A stretch of 64,000 bases of DNA from Yamagishiella unicocca. Taxonomy: Eukaryota > Chlorophyta > Chlorophyceae > Chlamydomonadales > Volvocaceae. The notes beneath the pieces were generated by a model. It saw only the letters and a list, made by a program, of their open reading frames with translations. It searched no databases and was not told the origin of the DNA. The first letter of the stretch is position 1, and each line of letters starts with the position of its first letter. The stretch is taken from assembly GCA_003116995.1 (NCBI GenBank), contig BDSL01000016.1, positions 992,001-1,056,000 on the forward strand. Direction: 5' to 3'. Positions 27,295 through 39,796 of the stretch are shown here, in pieces. The position numbers were made by a program, and so were the translations under genes.

Positions 27295-27962
27295 TGCTTT
27301 TGCCGTGCAGGGAACTACCGAACACGCAGGAGGTGCATTTTGGAAAAAGCGCGATTTGGTGCACGATTCCCGTTAACTGATGCCTGCCTTCTTTCCAATT
27401 CCAGTAATCATTCAAGCATGGAGATTGAATTTTGCAGTTTGCGAAGTGTAAACGAATTGAGCAAAACGCCGTACCTATCCCGTACTGTTGGCACAGGGAG
27501 ACACCCTTTCGCACCTGCAGCGGTGCCTCCATCCGAGTGTCCCTGTTTCTCCATGAATGCAACGCGCAGACAGGCATCGCGGTCGCACGGCCTTCCCAAC
27601 ACGCCAGAATCGGCCTCCCCAGCCCATACCCCATGTCCGAACATGCAACAAGCCATAATAAGTCATTAAGCATGAGCGCGTGATGGGAGGAGTTGTTTTA
27701 CAGTATAAAGCCCGCCTCAGTGGGCCTAGAGGTACGTCCTCGCTCAGCTTTCTCCCGTCGGTCTCCAGTGTCGACGCTCTCTTGTGCCCGCAGGCAGTAG
27801 CCTTGCCCACCTTCGCCGGCCTGCGCCTCGCTGCCAGCCTTCGTGATGTGGCCCCGTCCCCCCCCCCCGGACTGAACCCGCCTTGGCTGCGGAGCGCCGC
27901 GGCCGGGGCCTGGTGGGGGCGTTGGGTATCCTGAGGCAGGCTCTCGCGGAGGGAACCCAGAC

Positions 27963-28050
27963 CACGTGGGCTCACGATCGAGGGATCACGTGGGCTCACG
28001 ATCGAGGGATCACGTGGGCTCACGATCGAGGGATCACGTGGGCTCACGAG
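27963..28050. repeat. 24-bp array with four CACGTG boxes
   Basis: Three full copies and one partial copy of a 24-bp unit. CACGTG occurs at 27963, 27987, 28011 and 28035, with a CGATCG palindrome in each full unit. It lies about 0.7 kb upstream of the EMC1 start codon and beyond the 3' end of the SRCR-protease gene. Confidence 0.9.
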
Positions 28051-28289
28051 GAGGTATTACAGTACAAAGCCGCGAGGATTGCGTGACGATTAACAAGTCG
28101 GCAACGGAACCAGGGGACACCGGTCCGTGAGTACCGGTTTGTACGAAGACATCACGGTCCGGTTCACCCGGTGGGACTGTCCCACCAACTTAGAAGACCC
28201 CTCGCGTGGATTCGGATCCGTAACGGCCTTGGGGGTTCAGAGGGAAAAGTATACCCTCACTGCTCTATGCGTGACGATGCACAGAAGCA

Positions 28290-28345
28290 CCCGGGTTCTA
28301 CCTTATGGTCTGGAATCCACTGTAACAGTTACCACTACTATGAAA
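28290..28345 (+). mobile_element. Retroelement 3'-end copy A
   Basis: Carries the shared terminal block: TTCTACCTTATGGTCTGG, then CCACTGTAACAGTTACCACTACT. It belongs to the dispersed family also seen at 30.9, 36.1, 39.6, 39.8 and 40.6 kb. The body upstream (about 28.1-28.29 kb) may belong to the same element. Confidence 0.5.
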
Positions 28346-28382
28346 GGAAAGCTACGTGCCCGGTGTGCGAACGAGACACCCT

Positions 28383-28387
28383 TACAT
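28383..28387 (-). terminator. Possible TGTAA poly(A) signal of the SRCR-protease gene
   Basis: TTACA on the plus strand, about 530 nt past the stop at 28918. It is the first such signal seen downstream of that gene. Confidence 0.35.
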
Positions 28388-28917
28388 GACCGTGCTGCGC
28401 CTCGTCAGTCGTCCTCATAGCCAGTTACGCCCCAGTTGGCTTCGCAGTTAGACACGATGCGCACAACTCTTGCCAAAACACACGTCATTTGCGCCGTGAA
28501 CTGTTCCAGGCAACGGATGGTTGCCTTTTGTTATCACAACACTGTTTCTCGTTCCCAAAAAAGATACCCCCGCTAAGGCGGCGGCACAACTCACATAGGC
28601 ACGAAACTTGAAAGACAACGTTCGTTCTCCGTGTTCTTTTACCGCAATTCACAACCACTACGGCAGTCAGGCATTTCAGTTGCTGCAAATAATGGCAGCC
28701 CATCCCTGCCCACCCGACTTCGTCTTCCGAAGGGGCGCCCACCCAACAAGAGCTACTTTTGTGCGAATAGGCTTACGCGCAGGTATGCGCGAATCAAGTG
28801 AAACAACATCTTGCCAGTTAAACGTAACGAGGGAACGCATTTGGCTACACCTACATTCAGGACGCCACTCAGGACGCGAGGCGCACGGTGTACGGCCTGG
28901 TACGTTGTGCGCCACGC

Positions 28918-31900
28918 TTACTTATTTGGCGGTGTACATCTGTGCCGCGGCGGTGGCCGTACAGGTGGTGGACTTCTGCGGTGCTTGGGAGGCGGCCGCC
29001 TGGTCTTTGGATGCGGTGGGCTAGGCGGCGGAGGCGAAGGCGGACGCGGAGGCACTCCCGACGGCGATGGGGGTGGAGGGGATGAGGTAGGATTCGGCGG
29101 ATGAGGGTGTGGAGGCGGTGGTCGTGGAGCAGGCGGTCGTGGAGAAGGCAGTTGTGGGCGAGGCGGTGTGGGTGAAGCAGGAGGAGGTTGAGGCGACGGT
29201 GGGGGCAAGCCAGGGGTGCTGGGTGCCGCAGGGATCGACGGATTCGGGACAGGGGGCCGAGGAGGTGCCGGGCTGGGAGGGGCTTGTGGCGGCGGTGGTG
29301 ATGCAGGTGGTGGCGGCAGAAACCCCTCATGCAGGCAGACCGCTCGGGCAGGTGCTGTGCACGTCCCAGTGGTGCCGTTGACGAAGAAGCCGGAGGCGGG
29401 CATGGTAGTCGTTAGCACACAGTCCCATAACGACCTTGCACCTGGCGGGCAGGAAGTGCTCCATACCCACACAGGCTGGTTGACACCTGGGTCGCCATAC
29501 AGTCTCGGTCTGCAATTGATGTTGCTACTGCACAGGGCGCCAGTTGCGTTGCCAGGGACGTTGTTCACGTAGCCGCCACCCGAGTAACCGAGGCCGTTGC
29601 AAACGGCTGCCGCTACGCTGCTGTCCCACCCGCCGCCACACACTGCGCCCCATTGGCCGTTTAAGCAAACCTGCAACGAAGGGAATCAAGGCCACCATTT
29701 AGTGCGATGCTTTAGACACAACGTCTCCCGTACCCGCAAGATGCACTGCATCAACGCACCTCCACTCGGCCCATGCCCGGTGAGCTGCCGTTAACGAGAC
29801 GGATTTCCTTATCGTTGGCACAATCATAAGGCGACGCGGTGAGCACAGGCACAGTGACGACTGCGCTCTGTGATGGCCAGCACACGACGCCGACATCCCA
29901 CGTGTGTACGCAGCTCGAGTTGACCTTGCCCCACGCTTCGTCCGGCACGCAGTCCGCGAGACGGCTTTCATTGCCGTAGCAGAGGCTGCGGAAAAAGGAT
30001 GCCTCAAGCAATCGATTGATGGTGCCCGCTGCCGGCTGGAAGCGCGGGAAGGAGCCTGAGCCAAAACTGAAGGAGGAAACGACCACACCATACGCTGAAG
30101 GTGTGCCGAGAACCTGGCGGCACACCATGGTCGTTAACGTTTCGTCCCAGTTGGGGTTGCAAATGGTTCCCCACGTGCCTGCGAACCGGGGAGTAGGTTA
30201 ACAAGCAAGAGGGGCGAGGTCGTCGACCGATCGCAGCTTGCGCTTTTGAACCACCCTAAGCTGGGCTTACCACCATAGCAGATCTCCACCCGTCCCGCAG
30301 CCGGACTAGGACCGTCCACGAGGCGAATTGCGCCTGACTGTGTGCAGTCATACGGATGCCAAAATGGCGCCGGTGGTGGGGGTGGTGAGGGTGGTGAGGG
30401 TGGCCTAGGTGGCGGAGACGGGAGTGATGGCGGGCCCAACGGTGGTGATGGTGGTGGAGCGACCCCGCAGCGAGCTCCGGCAATGCTTGAGCTCGGCGTG
30501 CATGTTGCGTCTGCCTTGAGGTACTCGCACTGGAGGAGCGAAACTTCGTAGCCAAAGCACTGAACCTGACTGGCGCCGAGGGGCAGCTTGGGTGGCTGCA
30601 CCGCTGCCCCGTCGCTCCATCCCAGAGATTGGAGCTGCGGCCAGCTGTAAAAGCTGTGAGCGTACCCAAAGCCCAGGCGCCGGCACGCAACCTCTGCGGC
30701 CGTCAGGCTCCATCCGGTCTGCGGCCAAAGCAAATCCGTGGGTTAGGTTTCGACGTCGCTAATTAATGACAGTAGACTTCGACACCGCGGTAATGGCAAA
30801 AGCGTCTGTGGAGTAGGTCTGTGAGTTGGGGTTTGTGCCTCTTTCGTCTCTTTAAGTGTCTGACGAGGTGCCCGGTGGTTCGGCCCTTTGGTCTGGACCC
30901 TCTAATAACAAGTACGACTATCACAAGTACGGCTATCACTAGTATCACTGGGTGCCACCTGCGGGACGCCCACCTGACACACAAATCCCCAGGAACCGCG
31001 TGTGCAGATTTGCAGGGCGCCCAGGATCTGCGAAACAAGAGTGAAGGTTGAACCGTGAGCACGCTGCTGCAGCAACGACAGCCAAAGCCAAATGTAGCAC
31101 TCACCATCCCGTCAGTTGTTTTCGCAACCGTGCCGTTTGCGTCGAGAGCCCGGATGGCTCCCTCCTCAGAACACGCGTACTCAGGAAGTGGTGCAGATGG
31201 CAACGGAGGCGACGGCGGCCGCGGCGGCGTGTTTTCTGTCATCAGGCACCTTACGGCCGCGTCCCATAGCGGAGCAAATCCATTGCACCTCCCAACGATC
31301 TCCCCCCAGCCTGGGAAGATGCAATCGGCGAGGCGGGCCTCGGTACCGTTGCAGAGCAGGCCGTCCATCCATACAGGCCCACGAGGGGCGCCCGCCCAGG
31401 ATTGCGTCAGCGTCTCTTCGATCGAAAGAGGGACCCCTTTGACGAAGCCCAACTGACGGCACGCGACGTCCGCCTCGCGAGCACCAAAGCGAGTCTTGCA
31501 CACCACGCCCCACTCATTGCCGTAGCAGGCTTGGAGGAGACCAGTAACGTTTGGCATGGCGCCGGCATCGCTTGGGTCCGTCAAAACGCCGAACGAGCTT
31601 GTGACAAGGCGTAATGCCCCATCAACCGAGCCTGAGGACCGAGATAAGGGGCGAGAGACAAATGTTTGGGAATGCCCCATCAACCGAGCCTAAGGACCGA
31701 GATAAGGGGCGAGAGAAAAATGTTTGAGACGCCTAAAACACGAATCCTAGCGGGTCGAGCCACAGCCGGCAAGGCAATACTCACAGCTCTCGGCCTTTGG
31801 TGGCGGGGGTGACGGCGGCGCGTTTGGCCGTGGGGGGGGCGGAACGGGCGGCGACTGTAGTGGAGGTGGAGACGGCATCGGCGGAGGTGCCGGTGGGGCC

Positions 31901-34900
31901 GGGGGCGGGGGGATGTACTGCTTGGAGCACCTGCACGCGCCGCACGAACGGTGTCATTCAGGCGTGCAAGTACAGCACACGGCTCGCGGCATTGGCGCTT
32001 CTTGGCGGCATACCTTACGGTCACGTCCGCCAAGTGTGCAGAGCACATCGCATTGTTGAACTGGACGTTTTGAAAGACGCCGACATTCCCAGAAAGTTCC
32101 ACGGTGCCAAAGATCGTGCGGACGAACTTGTAGCAATCGCTGAGGGAAGACTCTGTGCCATTGCAGGCCAGGTAAGACAGCCAAACCGGTTGATCTGACT
32201 GCGCGATGCCGAAGGTGCCGTTGCCGCCTGTTCCGCCGTATGCATAACCCAGTGAACGGCAAACAACACGTGCTTCCGGCGGACTCCAAGTGTCCTGCAT
32301 GCGGGACGCGCGAAGGCGTTTTGATTACGTGTCCCAGTCTTCCATAAGCGACTGACGCACAGTATCAGCAGAAATCGTCAAGGGACCACCACGTAGCCCA
32401 GCCAAAAAGACGACGCTGCTAATAAAGCTGTCACAGCCAGGGTCCAAACTCCAAAAGCGACGGGGTCCCCTAGGGTGCGTGTGACGTGCGGAAGGGATTG
32501 GCTCCCAGAGCCTCGACAGGACTTTAAGGGTTACCGACGAAAGCCCAACCCAGGGACGTTACCGAAGGCGCGATCGGAAACGTGAGCGCCGTGCCGTCAC
32601 GTCCCCCACGTTCCCTACCTGACACAGGGAGCCCCAGAGCCCGTTGTAGCAGTACTCAACGCGTCCGCCCGCCACTCCCGCGCCAGTGTTGTTGTACCAG
32701 TTGTTCCCAGCCAGCCGTACGGCACCAGTGGTCGTACCTGCGGCAGGACGGAAAGTGGATTACTAATAGTGTGGTGTGCAGCTAGGGGGGCAGTGTCCGT
32801 TTTAGGCAGCGTACATGCGTAGGGGCTGACTGGCGGCGGCGGCGCCAGCATTGAAGAGTTCGAGCAGGCAACCGCAGCCCTTGCGCCGCCCGCACAGCTG
32901 GCGACGTCCTGATATCCCCCAACTAAGCATTGGGCAAAGTCGTTTTCGCTGCCATCACATTGGGCGTACTGCGCCCAGACTCCTTCACCATCCGTCGCCG
33001 TGGTGCTGGTTATGAACGAATATCGGTACCCCAACGACCTGCACGACATCAACCAACAGAAAGGGGGATTAGCCCGCAGCCATGAAATCACGCCTACACC
33101 GCAGCATCATGCTCCCAAGCAAGGGTTACAAATGGGTGCAGCTCCAAGCTTACCTGCATACCACCTCGCCGTCTCTTGGGTCCCAAAAGCTGTCAGCGCA
33201 TATCGCCCCCCAGCGACGATTGTAGCAGACTTCAACACGGCCAGATACCTCGGCCCTGCCGGGCGCTGAAGCTCCATCGACTCTTACAAGGCGCAAGTCA
33301 CCAGCCGTACCACCTGCGACAGCATAGGCCATAAGATACGAACCTCACCTCACGATAACAAGCTGCACGGCGGTTCGCTTCGGCTTCGACCTACAGGTCG
33401 GAGCGGTGTAGTTGATCGCTGGGGCTTGCGCGTTGTCCGAACAAGTCACCCCCGCGTCCATGGCGTGGGTGCATTGCGTTGCCCCCAGGGCGTTGAGCAG
33501 AGCGCAATCCGACAAGTCCATCTCGGTTCCCCTGTAAGCACGACAAGACGGCAAGTACGGTAACATCTCCGGTGGTGGTCAAGTAGGCTAGAGCGTATTG
33601 GTAGGATTGCGACGCCACCTGTGACAACACATGTGCAGGCAAGCGCAACTCACGTGCAGTCGACATCAGAAAGCCAGATCCGCATTCCCGTGGGACCGTT
33701 GCTGGTGCTGGCGCCGTTCAGAGCCGTGCCATCAGCGTAGCCGAGCTTCTGGCAAGCCACCCTTGCGTCTTTATCGTCCCAATGGGCATCGCAGACACTG
33801 TAGGAGAATGCGGAGGCTGTCAGCGGCGAGATGCAGAACACTGTAACCAATGTGACAAGTTTCCCAAGCGATGAGTCGGCGCGATCAGCATCTCCTCCAA
33901 ACCACTTGCCTGCCCCACGTCCCGTTTAGGCAGACCTCCAAGCGGCCACTGGTGTTACCATCCAGGCGCAGCTGCCAATCTTCACCACCTGGTTGACAAG
34001 AACCAGAAAGGAGCACATGTAGGCACAACCCACGCCTTAGGTCGCAAAAGCGATACTTCGGCATCCAGCGCAGCGGACAAGGCCTGTCCCCCACAAATAC
34101 TTACATCCGTATGTTGCGTAATGGTAGGCTTCGTTTACGTTGCTGTCTGTACTGGAGCTGCCAGCTTCCGTAAATCCGCAAATCACCCCTGCGGTCTCAG
34201 AGCTTGCGCAGGCATCCAGGTTGCCCCAAGCATTCTGGGAGCAGTCGGCCAGCTTGGATTCGGTTCCAACGCACGACACGTTGGTAACCTGCACGCAACG
34301 ACTCAACGGTTGAGTGAAAGCTGCCAACGCGACGCGCCTTTCCAGATGCAAAGAGTTCACCGAGCGGCTGCTACGTGGCAACTCCGCTGCTACATAACTC
34401 CACAAATGATTAGGAAAGAGTTGCCTCGACGCCTCTCGCCCAACACTACAGTAGGGCTCCTAACGCGCTCGCGCTGGCCTAGCTGCTTCAAGCCGAAGCA
34501 GTGCAGAACTTTATCTCCTAATGCTTCCCCGGTGTTTTCGCTGTGTCCGACCTGCGCAGTGTAGCGGATGACACCTGCCCTTGCTGCTATACTGACCAGG
34601 CTCGCGTGCATGTTTGGCCTCCCTGCTGACTAAGTACTCAACTGGTGCGCAACCTGATGCCGGTCGCTTTCGACACTCACCCAGAAGAATCTCTGATCTG
34701 CTGCCTGAGGACCAAAGTAGCTGTTCGCCGGCATCGCGCCGCCCGGAATGTCCAACTCCCGACAAACGACTTCAGCCTCCGTGTAGCCCCAAGTTCTGGA
34801 GCATACACTACTCCACCAATCTGTCATCAAGCACAAGTAAATTATGAGCCGTCATCGCAACCGTTCCACATGGAAACGAGAGGCTCACTTACATGAGCTG

Positions 34901-36908
34901 CCGCTTACGTCAGCCATGCACACCTCGACTCTCCCTCGAGTTCCGTTTCCAGGGTCCGTCGGGACCAGTCGTACCGTTCCATTCGTAGTGCCTACAAGGA
35001 TGGGAAGAGACACGTCCAGGCTTGCTTATATCTGCCCAACACACCGGAACGCGACACACCAATGACCGCCACCTACATGCGAAACGCGAAACGTCGTACG
35101 GCGGTGGCGGTGGCGGTGTAGGTGGTGAAGGTGGGACCGGATCCGTAGCACCAGCACCGTTAAAACTCCAGCGCTTCAGCGCTGCAAAGTGCTCCCAGGT
35201 AATGGGCACCCACGTAGACGTCGTGTTGCTGCCCTGTGGTTCACCGCTGAGGACACCGATGATCTTCTGGTCCGAGAGGTCAACCACGGCGCTCCCCGAC
35301 TGCCCGCCGACGGTGTTGCACCAACCATTAACCTGGTCAAATCAGCAAGCATAGCGAGAGCGTCAAGGTAGTAGCAACTGTTACAGTGGTCAAGGTATCG
35401 CTTGCACCTTACGCCTACAGCAGACACAACAACGGCCGACACAGCCCTTTGGCTCGCTTTGGTTCTTGTACGCACACCTAGCGATGCTTGGCTTTTACGC
35501 ACGGTAAGGGATGCTTGGGTTTCGAACGCACGGTAAGCGCAGAGTGCTCGCCATTCAACACGTACGTACCACTTCGCCAGGCTGACATGCGGAGCCCCCA
35601 AATGTGAAATCGCAACACCACTGATACCAACTCTTGGTGTTCAGGAAGTCGACAGTTGGTGGATCGGCCTTATCAATTGGGTAGCCACACGTGCTTGCGC
35701 TGTACAACCTCTGCGACACAAGTGGGAGGAAGAATTTGTTCAGCCGCCGTGTTTCTAACGGTGCAAGCGGGACTTGCAGTAGACACTAACCTGGGAGCAA
35801 TCGTACTTGAAACCCATGTACGAGTGATACGGCAAGGTGTCCCCAGTACTCAATGGAGCGACCCGAATCATGCCGATGTCATAGTAATTGACGCTTGCGG
35901 GTTGGTTGCCCCTGGAGTACTCCGCTCGATACCAGGTCGTGAAGAGGGCGGTGTAGGTACCATATGGCTTCTCGTCACCATCCATGCCTGGGCGAATCTG
36001 CGATTAGCCGGGGGCAAAGCCAGGTGGCTTGGTTCTTCGCACTCCACACTTTTGGATTTTTTCCCTCCCTGTCAGGCGATGCGCCCGATGGCTCAAGCTT
36101 ACGGTCTGGGTCCCGCTGTAAGAGCTACTACTACATATTGAGTAGTACAGGCATACGTCTTGATTGCCCTTTCAGCCCTCACCATGTAGTTGCTGTAAGT
36201 TTGGCGAGTCGCCCAGTTCCCCAAGCAGTGGGCCGCAGTCAGGATGTCGTACCCGGAGACCCAGGTGCCTGAACAGGCTTCCAAGGATGACCCGCCGGTC
36301 GAAAAGTACATTTGTACGACACCATTGTTGGGCCAGTACAGTGTGCTGGTTGCAGGGTAGCGGGTGTCGTCTTGCAATAGTCGAGACGCCACCCGACGGT
36401 CACCTCCCGTGGAAGAACCTTCAGTAAGGGACTGTGAACTCCGACTCGATAGCTCTTCCGAATTGTGGCCAGTGTGGCTTTCTGTTGGCTCCGTACCGCC
36501 ATCGGAGCTCCCAACGATGCTCCATGGCTCCACTTCTGCGTACATAGAGCCATCTTGGTAGACACGGAACGAACGGTACACCCGCTTCAGCACTCCATGG
36601 CCATCGTTTGGCGCATCCACGTCCGACATGCCACTGTGGACGGGACGACGCAAGAATTCGCCACAGGGGGTGCTTTCCGGCCGATCCGATGAAAGGATGG
36701 GGAAGATTAAAGGGCTATGCACCACAACTGCAACGCACAATGGTAGCGATAGGAGATCACACGGTACTGTATCGTCTCGCGATGTCGGGCTATGCCAGAG
36801 GTTCATGGTTATGCACCAGGGTGACGTCAACAGCGAATCTCGTCTGAACCGGTTATAAGAGCCTCGGCTACCTTTTGCCAGGCACACACCTTCTGCCTGC
36901 AACAACAT
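28918..36908 (-). CDS. Secreted V8-like serine protease with multiple SRCR domains and proline-rich spacers
   Basis: The first recognised exon (about 36908-36150) contains a hydrophobic segment and a chymotrypsin-fold N-terminal lobe with LTAAHCLGN (catalytic His). The next has YYDIGMIRV (catalytic Asp, near 35.87 kb). NTVGGQSGSAVVDLSDQKI (nucleophile Ser, near 35.3 kb) completes the triad and matches the glutamyl-endopeptidase-like S1B pattern. A PPPP block follows at 35.1 kb, then about eight scavenger-receptor cysteine-rich domains down to 29.4 kb. These are recognisable by GRVEVCxNxxWGxxC, VVCRxLGY and CxGTExxLxDC. Proline-rich hinges lie at 31.9, 31.25, 30.4 and 29.3-28.9 kb; the last forms the C-terminus. 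Exon phases agree where checked (ESC|GSVDGALRLV at 31.6 kb). The exact start codon is uncertain: in-frame Mets occur at 36908 and downstream. Likely extracellular matrix or surface protein; substrate unknown. Confidence 0.85.
30780..30960 (+). mobile_element. Retroelement 3'-end copy B inside an intron
   Basis: GGCCCTTTGGTCTGGACCC followed by a decaying (AAGTACGACTATC)-type tail. Upstream text (TTTGTGCCTCTTTCGTCTC, AAGTGTCTGACGAGG) parallels copy D at 39.5 kb. It lies antisense in an intron of the SRCR-protease gene, between the exon ending near 31.1 kb and the one starting near 30.73 kb. Confidence 0.55.
31613..31728 (-). repeat. 58-bp tandem duplication spanning a 3' splice site
   Basis: Two direct copies (31613-31670 and 31671-31728) with only three substitutions. 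Each contains an AG acceptor (CCTCAG in the exon-proximal copy, CCTTAG in the other) plus the first 22 bases of the exon encoding GSVDGAL. Only the proximal copy keeps the downstream frame. Confidence 0.9.
36000..36145 (+). mobile_element. Retroelement 3'-end copy C inside an intron
   Basis: Contains GCCCGATGGCTCAAGCTTAC, GGTCTGGGTCCCGCTGTAAG and a (CTA)n-like tail. It lies antisense in the intron between the His and Asp exons of the protease gene. Confidence 0.6.
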
Positions 36909-37713
36909 ATGGTTTGACGTCCGATGAAGTCATATCGCTACCCTTTCTTCAATCGTTGGACGCTAGCGTAAGCATGGAACCGTACGCGAAGCGCCATTGG
37001 CCTAGTTGAACTCATGCCGAACACAGGAGACGGACCCGCCGCTTCTGACTTGGTTAGGTCGCGCTTGACCCTTTGCCCCGCTCTCATTGGTTCCTCTAGA
37101 AGATCCCGAAACATAATTTCGCCTCAAGCTCCCCGTTTGCCCCAGCCTGGCCAAAAACATTGCTCCACAACCTCCCATTACCCCACGTCTCCTACATGGC
37201 AGTATGCGATCAGCAGCTACACAAGTTGCATCCGTGCTGAGTGTTGCGTTTACCTTATTGCTCCTCCTATACCTAAGCTCGCTTATTCATGCCATTACCC
37301 TGCTTGTCCTGCATCCAATACCTGAATCTAGAGTTGTGTGCTGCCAGTTGCACGTCACATACCCGACCGCAATCAAGCCCATGAAGCCACGGAGGATGTC
37401 GTGCTCATGGCAACTTACAGCGTTGCGTCACACCCCTGAAACCCTTAAGGATGCTCCGATCCATTGCGGATCCCTTTAGCAAAATGCATGCGAAGCTGCG
37501 CCACTCACCGTCGCGTTAACCTTTTATCGATACACCTTGCGTTATTTTCACCTTCTTCGTACCTCGTACTTAGGGTTGTGTTCGCAGCGTTCGCAGCACG
37601 ACTAGACCTGCTTTCATCGCCTTAGTTCGCGCTGTCTTTTACCGCGCTAGAAGCCGTTTTCTCGTCAAGCGTCTGTTCTCCGCCTCCATCGTTCTCGTCA
37701 TCGCTTGGAGGTC

Positions 37714-37718
37714 TTACA
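37714..37718 (-). terminator. TGTAA poly(A) signal of the Kazal gene
   Basis: TTACA on the plus strand, about 35 nt beyond the stop codon at 37751. Confidence 0.6.
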
Positions 37719-37750
37719 CCTAATCGGTGGCATTTAAACTTATCTAGCGC

Positions 37751-38637
37751 TTAAAAAAGCTCGGAACCGGACCACATGCGTTCACGTGAGCGAGTCTGTA
37801 TCTTGAATTTCCCAGTTGTGCCCTCTTCCAGTCCACCAGGTTGGAACCGCCCGCCTGTGGGCCGTCGTGCAGTTGCCCATAACCTTCCCAACAAGTTCGT
37901 TGCAACAACCGCAAAAATCATCTCATTAACCCTCACAAGCCCATTGCTTAACCGCCAATGTAAGTGCATGTACTGCTTTTGTCCTGGTACGACGAACCTG
38001 TCCGCCTCTTGCCGCATGGCTCGACGAGCTCTCTTGCGCGCCTCCTGTTCGGCGCTGCTTGGCACACCGGTGAACCTCAAGCTCTGGGCGCTACCCAGGT
38101 AAATGAAGCCCTCTGGCTTGAACCGTTTAAATGCTGTCGGCTCGCCCATTTTGTCCGTTTCAGATTCCTGGCAGGCGGCGGTGCATTGGGTTTGTTCAAC
38201 AGCGCCGACGGGTAGAATGGGGACAGCAGGTATTTGCACAAGTCGTTACCTTGGACGCCACCGCCTGGGCTGCCAGTGAACCGCTTATCGCTGTGCGCCC
38301 GAAGAGCGGGTCTGCAGCATTAGAAATATGGGTTAAAACTCCTGCATCGACTGCGCAGTTTCAAATTGTTATGGGCAATCCTACCGTCGCACGCGCCCGT
38401 GACGAACGTCGTCACTCCCTGGCACAAAGCGAAGCACTCGTTCTGCAGGGTCAGTAGCCCATCCGAACAGACAGGCCGGACATCTGCTGGACACAAATGG
38501 CAGTTCTGTATTTCTCGCATAGTAGACGAGGAAGGTGAGAAGTCCAGCTGAGCCATCGAGGGGACCATCCATGCCGTGACCACGAAAAACACTGTCCAGC
38601 GCCAGCGCATCATTGCTGATATCATTGCTATAAACAT
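37751..38637 (-). CDS. Secreted Kazal-type domain protein, 3 exons, 243 aa
   Basis: Exons 38637-38385, 38311-38250 and 38167-37751 join in frame (phases 1 and 0) at GT-AG junctions, giving 732 nt including the stop. Residues about 1-30 form a signal peptide (WTVFFVVTAWMVPSMAQ). Residues about 45-83 form one Kazal domain with the six-cysteine spacing CxxC...PVCSDG...NECFALC...GAC, typical of serine-protease inhibitors. The remaining 160 residues are basic and unrecognised (EQEARKRARRAMRQEADRF). The gene lies upstream of the SRCR-protease gene on the same strand, about 0.85 kb apart. Inhibitor activity is inferred from the family only; many Kazal-like domains do not inhibit. Confidence 0.75.
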
Positions 38638-39514
38638 GTGTCAGGTCATTGCCTTCGCATTGACAGTAATTTAGGGATAGACCGCCCAGACGAAAAAGAC
38701 AGGAAGCCACCTGGATGTCCAGCGCACCAAGATACGTATAGCGATATATGCCAAGTTGTATGGATATTAATGCTGTAACAATAAAGCTATTACGGCCGCA
38801 ATACCGATTAACGCTCGCGAATGTGGTCGCGCAAATAACCGCGTCGCTGCATTAGCAAAAAATGTGTTTTATTCATGCACATATTTTCATCAATAAAGAT
38901 GCTATGATACGGTTGAAGGTGCCGTAAGCTTCTTGGAGCATGGAGGGCTATCGTGGTTACACATGAGTGACTGGCAGTCACCTCTCCGGCAGAACACACA
39001 CGAGGTAGCTATATACATAATATGTCATTAACCGCCAGCTATTTACGATCGTAACACTCCCCCCAGGGTGCACTGCGTCCATGCAACACACGTCGGCAAA
39101 TTTGTCACGAGGAGGAGTTACTTACAGTTGTACTCCCGTCACATTTAGAAAGTGTTCTGAGGAGTAAATTCAGCTTGGGTTTCTCAGCCTGCCTACATGA
39201 CCTCCCTGTACAGATGAAACGTTCGACGCCGCTCGGACCGACCCTGACCGGCCCCGATCACTTATCCCGACACGCCGGAAGGTGTACCATTTTTCCAACG
39301 GCAAATGGGTGCTACGCAGCACAAGTCTGTTACAGGTTCCTGATTTCCAAGTGACCGTCGTGAATGGCTCACTCGATAGAAATCGTCAACGATTATTAAA
39401 GGACAAACACCGGTTTGGGTAGAGGCAAGTGGATATTTCGCTTATAGGATCCCGTTTTCGTTGCGTACTGTGCTATTGCATCCAGCTCTGCGGGCTGTAC
39501 TGTTAGTAGTTGTC

Positions 39515-39610
39515 GTGCTGGGTTTTGTCTCTTTAGTCTCCTTCAGTGTCCGGCGGTGACCGGTGCTTCTGCCTTTCTGCCTTTTGGTCTGGACTCACTG
39601 TAATAGCGCT
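39515..39610 (+). mobile_element. Retroelement 3'-end copy D
   Basis: TTTTGGTCTGGACTCACTGTAAT with upstream TCTCCTTCAGTGTCCGGCGG, parallel to copy B. Confidence 0.5.
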
Positions 39611-39796
39611 GTTCGGGTTTCGCAGGCTTCGCGGTGAACTTAATGGTTGCCTACCCGACTCCTAGCCTACGAGGCCCTACGTTGCGCCTCTTCCTAGAGA
39701 TCCTACCCGACAGACAGCTCATCTTCTGCATATCATACCTTTGATATGGATTGATACATACTCCCAGTACTGCCAGCTCCTTTGTCCCTTTCAGTA

